DNA of 64,000 bases from Lactarius indigo (taxonomy: Eukaryota > Basidiomycota > Agaricomycetes > Russulales > Russulaceae), in assembly GCA_025766275.1 (NCBI GenBank), contig JAFKAC010000008.1:1-64000 (forward strand). Direction: 5' to 3'. Under the pieces are notes generated by a model. It had not been told where the DNA came from and made no database searches. It was given only the letters and a program-made list of their open reading frames with translations. How positions within the stretch are numbered: the first letter of the stretch is position 1; the number at the start of each line of letters is the position of its first letter. This document shows positions 56,957 through 64,000 of the stretch, piece by piece. Made by a program: the position numbers and the translations under genes.

Positions 56957-57040
56957 GGGCCTGGCCGGGAATTGAACCCGGGACCTCCTCCAAATAACGT
57001 GAAGCCCTAAGAAGGAATCATACTACTAGACCACCAGGCC
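56957..57040 (-). tRNA. tRNA-Pro(AGG) with a 12-nt intron
   Basis: A full cloverleaf can be drawn. The acceptor stem GGCCTGG pairs perfectly with CCAGGCC, with C73 as discriminator. The D arm contains GTCTAGTAGTATGAT. The anticodon stem is CCTTC with GGAGG, the loop TTAGGG plus T, and a 12-nt insert falls after position 37, the standard nuclear tRNA intron site. The T arm is CCGGG/TTCAATT/CCCGG. The anticodon AGG reads CCN proline codons as inosine. It sits between the divergently arranged TFIP11 and RPT4 genes. Confidence 0.93.
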
Positions 57041-57143
57041 GATATCTCCGGGATCATTCGGTATCAATGTAAGTGAGCGGGTCGCAACAAATTGGGAAGC
57101 TGACGCGTCTCGAGCTCAGACTCGGACTCGGACGCGTGCAGCC

Positions 57144-58796
57144 ATGGACACACCACCTTCAACATCATCGACACCGATGGACCCACTCAGAGTGGAGGCC
57201 CTCACGGCCTATCGTGAAGTCAGGAGTCTTCTAAGATGGCACTGAACATTTACTGACGCAGTTTTATTCAGAAAATGCGGACACATGAGAACATTAGCGA
57301 AACGTTAAAGAGTCGTGCGTCTAGTATAGGACCATCACATGCGTTCTGTCTCTTACCAGAGATTAAGTTCGGTTCTCGATTAAGGATTTACAGAAAGACT
57401 ACAAGAAGACCGAGGATGACATCAAAGCCGTGCAATCCGTCGGTCAGATTATTGGGGAGGTCATGAAGCAGCTAGACGATGACCGATGTGCGTGCATCAT
57501 CTTATCACTATCCTTATACACTCAAGGTGTTCGCCAGTCATTGTCAAGGCATCTTCAGGACCGCGATACGTCGTGTCATATCGCCCCGCTCTTCCTGCAC
57601 AAAAACTAAAGACAGGGACGCGCGTCAGCCTCGACATGACAACCCTCACAATCATGCGCATATTACCGCGAGAAGTAGATCCCATGGTGTACAAAATGAG
57701 CCTAGAAGATCCAGGAGGTGCCTCTTTCGCTGGCATCGGCGGTCTCGGCGAGCAAGTACGCGAGTTGCGCGAGGTGCGTCCTTCCTAACACTCGAGGCGT
57801 TTTTTTAAAAATAGACCGCAGATCATCGAGCTCCCACTCCTCAACCCCGAGCTCTTCCAGCGCGTCGGGATCAAGCCCCCCAAAGGCGTGCTGCTCTACG
57901 GACCACCCGGAACGGGAAAGACGCTGCTCGCGCGCGCGGTCGCCGCGACGCTCGAGACCAACTTCCTCAAGGTGGTCTCTTCCGCCATCGTCGACAAGTA
58001 CATCGGCGAATCTGCGCGCGTGGTGCGCGAGATGTTCGGCTATGCGCGCGAGCACGAGCCATGCGTCATCTTCATGGACGAAATCGACGCCATCGGCGGC
58101 AGACGGTTTTCAGAGGGCACCAGCGCGGACCGCGAGATCCAGCGCACGCTCATGGAGGTTCCCGTTCCGTCTACTACCAAATTCGCGCAAAAAAAGACTG
58201 ACTGGCCATGGACAGCTGTTGAATCAGATGGATGGTTTCGACTCGCTCGGACGCACGAAACTTATCATGGCCACTAACCGACCGGACACGCTCGATCCTG
58301 CACTGATGCGCCCGGGCCGCCTCGATCGTAAGATCGAGGTGCCGCTTCCTAACGAACAGGCGCGGCTTGAGATCCTCAAGATCCACGCGGCGCCCGTGAA
58401 TAAGCACGGTGAGATTGACTACGAGGCTATCGTCAAGGTGCGCGCCGCCTCGTTCTCATCGTTGCCTCCTAAAAAATTGGGGTTGTCGTGGCTTGCATAG
58501 TTGTCAGATGGCTTCAACGGCGCAGATTTACGGAACGTGGTGACGGAAGCGGGGATGTTTGCGATCCGAGATGATCGGTACGTCAGCTCTCTCGTGGTGG
58601 ACAAACCAGATTCAACGCTATTGACTCTTTCGCTCTGTAGGGAATATATCCAGCAGGAGGATCTCACGAAAGCAGCGAGGAAGGTAGGCGAGGCGAAGAA
58701 ACACGAGAGTAAGCTCCGACTCCATTTGAACTTTGGTCTGCGTGGGTATCTAACTTTACTATTATTCTCACAGCGAAACTTGATGTATCAGCATAG
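57144..58796 (+). CDS. RPT4: 26S proteasome regulatory ATPase Rpt4 (PSMC6)
   Basis: One of six AAA+ ATPases in the proteasome base ring that unfold ubiquitinated substrates. The ATG at 57144 gives [20 protein letters not shown]. Small 5' exons encode the coiled coil ([34 protein letters not shown]) and the OB part ([36 protein letters not shown]). The ATPase core has Walker [15 protein letters not shown], Walker [32 protein letters not shown], a 59-nt intron, then [20 protein letters not shown] and [20 protein letters not shown]. The C-terminal exons read [20 protein letters not shown] and KKHETKLDVSA, TAG at 58794-58796. The joins between 57225 and 57375 are the weakest part of the model. 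Confidence 0.95.
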
Positions 58797-58985
58797 ACCC
58801 ACTTTTCTTGTTTCTCGACTTATTATTTCATTTTTTTTCCATTGGTCTCCTCGCAATCGTTACATCTCAAGACGATCCTCCATCAAAAAAGTGCGTCCAC
58901 AAAAAAATGCCACAATAATAAAAGTAAGTAGGTATATCCCCCAAACGCACCTTCACGTCCTATCCGCCACTGGGTCGGTCGCCTC

Positions 58986-61900
58986 TCAAAAGCCCAAAAA
59001 CCGTCTCTTTTTCTCTTTCCCCGATTTCTCCTTCCCGTTCGACGGTGATGGCGTGTACGAGTTGACCGACAGCGTGCTACCTGATAACGACGGCTCGGGT
59101 GTCGGGCGTCCCGCGTTGCTCGCGCTCGCGCTCTTGACCATTGGTGGCGCACGCTGCTGAGGTGGCGGCGCGTCACGTGTGAAGTACCGCTCGTCGTAGA
59201 ACGCCTGGTACGGCCGCGGGCCCTGCAGCTCTCTGAGCCCGTTCGGGATAGCGCGCGAGCCAGTACCGCTAAGGTCGAGCACCTTGAGGTCGTCGACGAA
59301 CTGGCGCGGCGTCAGCGCGTGAGTCGAACCTGGCACAGGGTTAGTCGATCAGAACAAATCCACGCAAACACAGACACGCACCAATGATGACGTCCTTCCC
59401 GAGCTGGCTCGAGAGCAAGTACGCATCGCGCATCTCCGAATAGGTCATCCCGCCCGCGACGAACACGAGCACCCGCTGGCGCGTTTCTGCCACCGCGCCC
59501 CCTGTCCGTGCCGCACGGTGCCAGCTGGGCTTGGCGCTCCGCAGTGAGGTCGTCGGTGTGGGCGACGGCCGAGCACTGGACGCAGCTGGCGCAGCCTGGG
59601 GGTAGTCTTTGACGTACGGAAATGCGGCCGGGTCGAGCCTTCCTGAGACTTGGTCCTGCAGTGAGCGTGCGTGTGCGGTGAGCGGCGAGACATGACAGAC
59701 AGACATAAACCTGCGTACCTCAACGACGGTGCGGAGCAGGGGTTTGTATCGCGAAAGCTCGTACTCCTCCTCATTCGACCGTTTCTGTTTAATGCGCCGC
59801 CTGAGGTCCTTGTCCCCTGGCATCTACTAAATCGTAAGTGCTCCGCGGACAATGTCGTCAGAGTATGCGTGGGGCGCACCCTGCCGATTCGCACACCCAA
59901 GTGCACGAGCGCATTTACGGCATCCATTTCTGGACGCGTCAGTCGCGCGTGCTGGTACAGCCGCCGGCGATCCTCGTCTGGGACACCTTCTCGGTATTGG
60001 ATGTATAGCGCGATAATGCGGACCTTGTTGGAGTTGCTGCCGCAGACTAGATCAGGATTTCGTATAAGGTTCTGTTCTTGTGAACATACATGACCTCCCG
60101 ACTGTCCAATAATGGAACCATCTCCTCGACCAAAGTTTTTGGCGTTTTACCTTCCGCTGTCACCCCCGTCGAACAATTCTAGGAGTACGTTGTCAGAAAA
60201 CAAGTTGGTCCCCCCGCATAGACGAACATACCTGCTCGACCGTCGCCACCACTGGCAATTTGTCGCGCTCAAAAATGTCCATGCACTCCTGTGCCATACT
60301 TAGGTGCAGCGAAAACTGAGCGTTCATACTGAGTGCACTGCGGTAGACGGCGCATACCCGAAATTGGCCCGCGTACCTTTTCCCGCTGCTCCTGGTATTG
60401 GGGCAAGTTGGCTAGCATGTCCTTCATATCGTTGAGTGTAGCAGCACCCTCTCTATATCGTAGTGAGTAACATTGGGAATGACACCGAATGCACGCACCC
60501 CTTAAAACCCGCATTGTCGGTCATAAATTTGTTAAAGTCCGCCATGAGTTTATCGATCGCCTCTCGCATGTGCATATGCCGCACGTCGGTCCACACCGTA
60601 TCCGCGTCCGATAGAACCGCCGTTTTGTCCTCATACGCGCCAACAGAGGACTGGAACTTGTATCTGTAATACGAAGCACACTAAGTATGACGCGCGCGGA
60701 CCCAGGTAGGGGGGGGACACGCACGTATATTTAGAGCCGTCCTCGATAGGAAGGAGGTCATTTGCCATCGCCTGGTACGTAAACTCGTGAATGAACGGTG
60801 CAACGACGTCCATCGCGCGATCCGTCACGATCAGCGTCCCCCGCTGCCTTCCCGGATCCTGTTTCTACTCTCCCGCACGTACAATCAGCTCTCCACACAC
60901 GCACAAAAAAAAAAACATGCATGCGCAAGTCAACACGTACCGGGAAGTCAGGGTTCGCGCGCTTGTATTCGTCTAGCGCTGACTGGATCTCAAGCGCCAG
61001 GACGCGCGACACGACCTCCGCCTCTGCTGCCTCGTTCTGGCGCGCCTGCTCTCCGCGTGCGAGGTTCGTCCGCCAGCGCAGCGAGTTCTCGTTCGCAGGA
61101 CGCGGTGTGGCGCGGGTGCTCTCGTGCGGGCGCAGCGCGCCGAGGGGCCCATGATGTGCGGGGATATAGTATCGGATATACGGATACTCGTTAAGGGTGA
61201 TACACACGTTTGCGATCTGCATGTGGCGTGAGCAAGGTGAAGAGGACGTGAGAGGCAGCGATGCGCACGGATTTCGCAGCGAAGCGAATGTCCTCTTCTA
61301 CACGATCCCTCTCGGCGCGCGCAGTAGCGTCAGACCGTGGTGGTGAGTAAATGCTGAAGAAATGCTCGGGCACACGTAATGAAAAGGCCTGTGCCTCCAT
61401 CGCTGATGCCAAGCTTCAGGGCTGTGTCGCGTAGCATTGCACAGAACGGATGGGACCCACCCCAAAAGTTGATGTAGAGGTCCTGCAAGCCGCGGAGGTA
61501 CGGCTCCGCGGGGGAGGACGTGAGCCGCTGGAAGAGCTCATCTGCCAAGGCTGTGCGGCGGGGGCGTCAGAATGGTGGCGCGAAGAAGATCCGAGTGACG
61601 TGAGGTAGACGTACCATCGACGAAGAAGAGATGGGCACCGGCGTACTGCTGTCGTCCACCGGAGAAGTCACGGATGATACGCTCGATATTGGCGGAAGTG
61701 GGCATGAGGATGTACACCGCGTCGAAGCCTGGCTGTGCCTCGCGGTTGCTCGTTATGGATTCGATGACTGGTGCTAGGTGTTTAGGCAAGTCGGACGACA
61801 GTAACAACAATCAAAGACCGCACGGGTTACATTCTCCTCTAAAATATCAAACTGCTTGAGAACAGAGTTGAGCAGCTGTTGTGAGTGCTCGTCGATGACG

Positions 61901-62038
61901 AGGATCTTCCATCTCGAAGGGGGATTGACGGAACGGATTGCATTCAGGAACTCTGGGACGGGGTGAGCAAGCAGGACCAGAAAGCGAGGAATAGTGAACG
62001 GGATTACTGTTTCTGACGAGAGTGATGAGAGAGGACAT
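58986..62038 (-). CDS. SEC1: Sec1/Munc18-family exocytosis regulator
   Basis: Binds syntaxin-type SNAREs and promotes vesicle fusion at the plasma membrane. About ten exons on the minus strand from the ATG at 62038 ([10 protein letters not shown]). Recognisable blocks: [20 protein letters not shown] followed by [91 protein letters not shown] near 60400; [20 protein letters not shown] near 59820; and [20 protein letters not shown] near 59440. The C-terminus is Ser/Pro-rich and basic ([16 protein letters not shown]) with the stop at 58986. It is convergent with RPT4, stops 190 bp apart. The polypeptide is roughly 750-800 residues, slightly long because of the low-complexity tail. Confidence 0.9.
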
Positions 62039-62134
62039 GCGAGTTCGCAATTAAGAGCCAGCCAAGAGCAATGGGCCCGAGTCTTGGGTCTCTCCGACAG
62101 AATTATTATTTGAATTATTATTTAATAGGGGGTA

Positions 62135-64000
62135 TCAATTCATCAAATGCACAACCGCACAGCCCACACCAACCAACCCGGCCACTAGCCACGAAACAGA
62201 AACCTTCCCATTCGCACTGTTTGAACTCGACTGCCCAGAAACTGAACTCGAGTTGGAGTTCTTACTCGTGATCACCGTATGGTTTGTGTAGGGGAACGTC
62301 GTGTTCTGATTGCTCTCCGCATACATGTTCCTCGCGGGGATGTTTGAGCAGGTTCCGATCGGTTTGAGCTGCGTGGGTATACTTTTCAGGAAACTGAACC
62401 CTGACAAACACTGTTTACTCACAGAAAATGGTGGGTTATGCGTCAACGCAGCATTCAACGTGTACCCAACTGCAAGATCGACAGTGATCTCATACAAGTC
62501 GTGTTGCAAAACGATAAAGCTAGACAATCACGTCATCAGACGGCATTTATGCAGATCATCGATCCGGACGCACCCAGTAGAAAGAGTAGACGCGTTGCCC
62601 AGGATCGACTGGAACGTGTTGAATGACGTCGTCGCATTGACAAGTCCGCCGGCGACCCTCCAATCTATCAAGGTCGTTAACACTTTACTTTGACACCATG
62701 ACACTGTTGACTCACCATTAGTGTCGAATGGGCCGGAAGAGGGAGCGCTCGTCCATATGATGGGTACCATTCCCATAGCCAGAGCGATCGCCCGTACGCG
62801 GTCGTCTATGATTACGTGCCATTAAGATCCCCATTCGCCGGTATAGATCTGCAGGAACGTACCAATATCCCCGTAAGGAGGTCGCATTGTCGTAGGCGTG
62901 ACACCAAGTACCTTCTGGATCGCCAAGCGTGTCCATCCGAGCTCGGCAACGATCTGTTCGTTTGTCAGCGACGTGAGAGGCTAAGGTATGTGTCATTAGC
63001 CAGTCGTATCGAAACAAAGGATGTAAAGACATACGCGGTGGGACCACGTGTGCACGCTGATCTCATGGCCAGCCATGTATTCCTCGATCAACACTGCGGG
63101 ACGCTCAATGACCCGGGAGCCAACGACAAAGAAAGTCGCCTTGATATCTTCCTTTGATAGATAATTGAGGAGTGTCCTGTGCTCGACAAAAGGTACTCAG
63201 TCAACGTGCGCATTCTAGGACAAGAAACACTGACTGAGCTAAAAGCAGAAGATCAGCACACAAACATCGAAAGAAAAAAGGACGCGAAACACCCACTCCA
63301 TGGGCTTGGGCCATCGTCAAAGCTAACTCCCCAGTCATATTTCTTAGGACATGCGGTGATATCCGTGTCACGCGTGATCCCGCCACACGTCCACCAGCCG
63401 CGCGTCTTGCCCTCCGCCGCTGCCGCTGGGTCACCCGCGCATGTACCGTCCGTCGTTGGTGACCAGTCGGGGATATCGAAGCCCTCAAGTTCTTGGATCC
63501 ACTGCTGTACCTGGGGAGAATCTGTATCGCAACTTAGCCTTCCATCCCAAACAGGTGAGAAAAAAAAGGGCGGCTTACTGGTATCAGGCACTTTGTCTTG
63601 GGCCGGCCAGTCTGCGGCATTAAAAACGACTAGAAACAAACAGACATGAGTCGCAACGAATGTGGAGGACCGTGAGGCGGGCACGAGAGACGTACACGCG
63701 GTGGGGAGCGGAGGCACTCCCGGGATTGGCGGCGTCGCGCCGGGCGTATATGTCGATGCGAGGGGTAACGACGTGCCGGTGGGCATGCCTGACGAGATCA
63801 TGCTCAACGGTGGCACGCCATTCTGTCCGGTCGGGACGGACGCCGACGATGACGGAGATGAGTTTGTCGTGATAGATGACGAGGAACCGCTGCTGCTGCC
63901 CGTAGAAATGGAACTAGGAGAAGAGGTAGTGGTAGAGGAGGAGGTAGGTGTGCTCGCCGAGGGTGAGGACGGGGACGGGGAGCCTGAGTGCGTGCTGGTG
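62135..64000 (-). CDS. Chitin deacetylase, CE4 family, probably GPI-anchored (5' end outside window)
   Basis: Removes acetyl groups from chitin to make chitosan in the cell wall. Read on the minus strand, the window edge lies in a Ser/Thr-rich stretch. The NodB domain follows: motif 1 DWGVSFDDGPSPW (catalytic and metal-binding Asp pair); then IKATFFVVGSRVIERP; motif 2 GHEISVHTWSHR (metal-binding His pair); LTNEQIVAELGWTRLAIQKV; motif 3 TMRPPYGD; and motif 4 GMVPIIWTSAP. A Trp/Cys-rich segment (RGWWTCGG) precedes the domain. The C-terminal exon is Ser/Asn-rich (SVSGQSSSNSANGK) and ends in a hydrophobic run (SWLVAGLVGVGCAVVHLMN), the pattern of a GPI-anchor signal; stop at 62135. Several short introns interrupt it. 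The signal peptide lies beyond 64000. Confidence 0.9.

Noticed and set aside
57718..58500. 260-codon plus-strand open frame overlapping RPT4
   Set aside because: Different frame of the RPT4 ATPase exon until 58207; only its last part coincides with the real RPT4 frame.
1..64000. CRISPR arrays, operons, bacterial riboswitches, rRNA genes
   Set aside because: None seen; the sequence is eukaryotic with spliceosomal introns throughout.

Overview
This window is nuclear DNA of a filamentous basidiomycete, most likely a wood- or litter-degrading Agaricomycete. The evidence is many short (about 45-65 nt) GT-AG introns, two subfamily-C GH45 endoglucanases like Cel45A of Phanerochaete, a Plavaka-type DNA transposon with a DUF6532 companion gene, and a compact set of conserved eukaryotic genes. 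Gene models below were spliced by eye. Ends of multi-exon genes are firm where start and stop were read directly; internal exon edges are less certain.

Layout. 1-4.5 kb: the 3' part of a UFD4/TRIP12-type HECT ubiquitin ligase, then the splicing factor Rds3/PHF5A. 4.6-13.4 kb: three tandem minus-strand paralogues of a PB1 plus multi-ZZ-zinc-finger protein (NBR1-like architecture); the middle copy has lost its PB1 half. 13.4-15.8 kb: no recognisable gene. 15.8-20.7 kb: two secreted GH45 endoglucanase genes in a segmental duplication that also carried along a dead fragment of the neighbouring DHHC palmitoyltransferase gene (intact copy at 20.4-21.8 kb). 22.0-24.2 kb: two tandem dual-specificity phosphatases. 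24.6-50.3 kb: four minus-strand paralogues of a DHA2-type MFS transporter with duplicated spacers; copy 2 carries an in-frame stop. The copy 2/3 spacer is split by a 12-kb Plavaka element (34-bp terminal inverted repeats, 4-bp target duplication), whose transposase gene is in turn split by a 5.9-kb Ty1/Copia retrotransposon with apparently identical 616-bp LTRs, a 5-bp target duplication and one intact 1436-codon Gag-Pol frame. 50.3-52.4 kb: no firm gene, but an odd GC-rich block. 52.4-64 kb: a dense housekeeping stretch: ribosomal protein eS4, TFIP11/Ntr1 splicing factor, an intron-containing tRNA-Pro(AGG), proteasome ATPase Rpt4, Sec1 exocytosis regulator, and a chitin deacetylase cut by the window end.

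How it fits together. The conserved genes work in protein turnover (UFD4, Rpt4), splicing (Rds3, Ntr1), translation (eS4, tRNA-Pro) and secretion (Sec1). The accessory middle consists of local gene families growing by tandem duplication (ZZ x3, GH45 x2, phosphatase x2, MFS x4) with nested transposons. I did not find a clearly new molecular system. The most informative signals are the nested insertion with readable target sites, the duplicated MFS spacer that serves as an internal empty site, a likely exon-to-intron conversion in one ZZ copy, and the GH45 duplication that dragged along a DHHC gene fragment.
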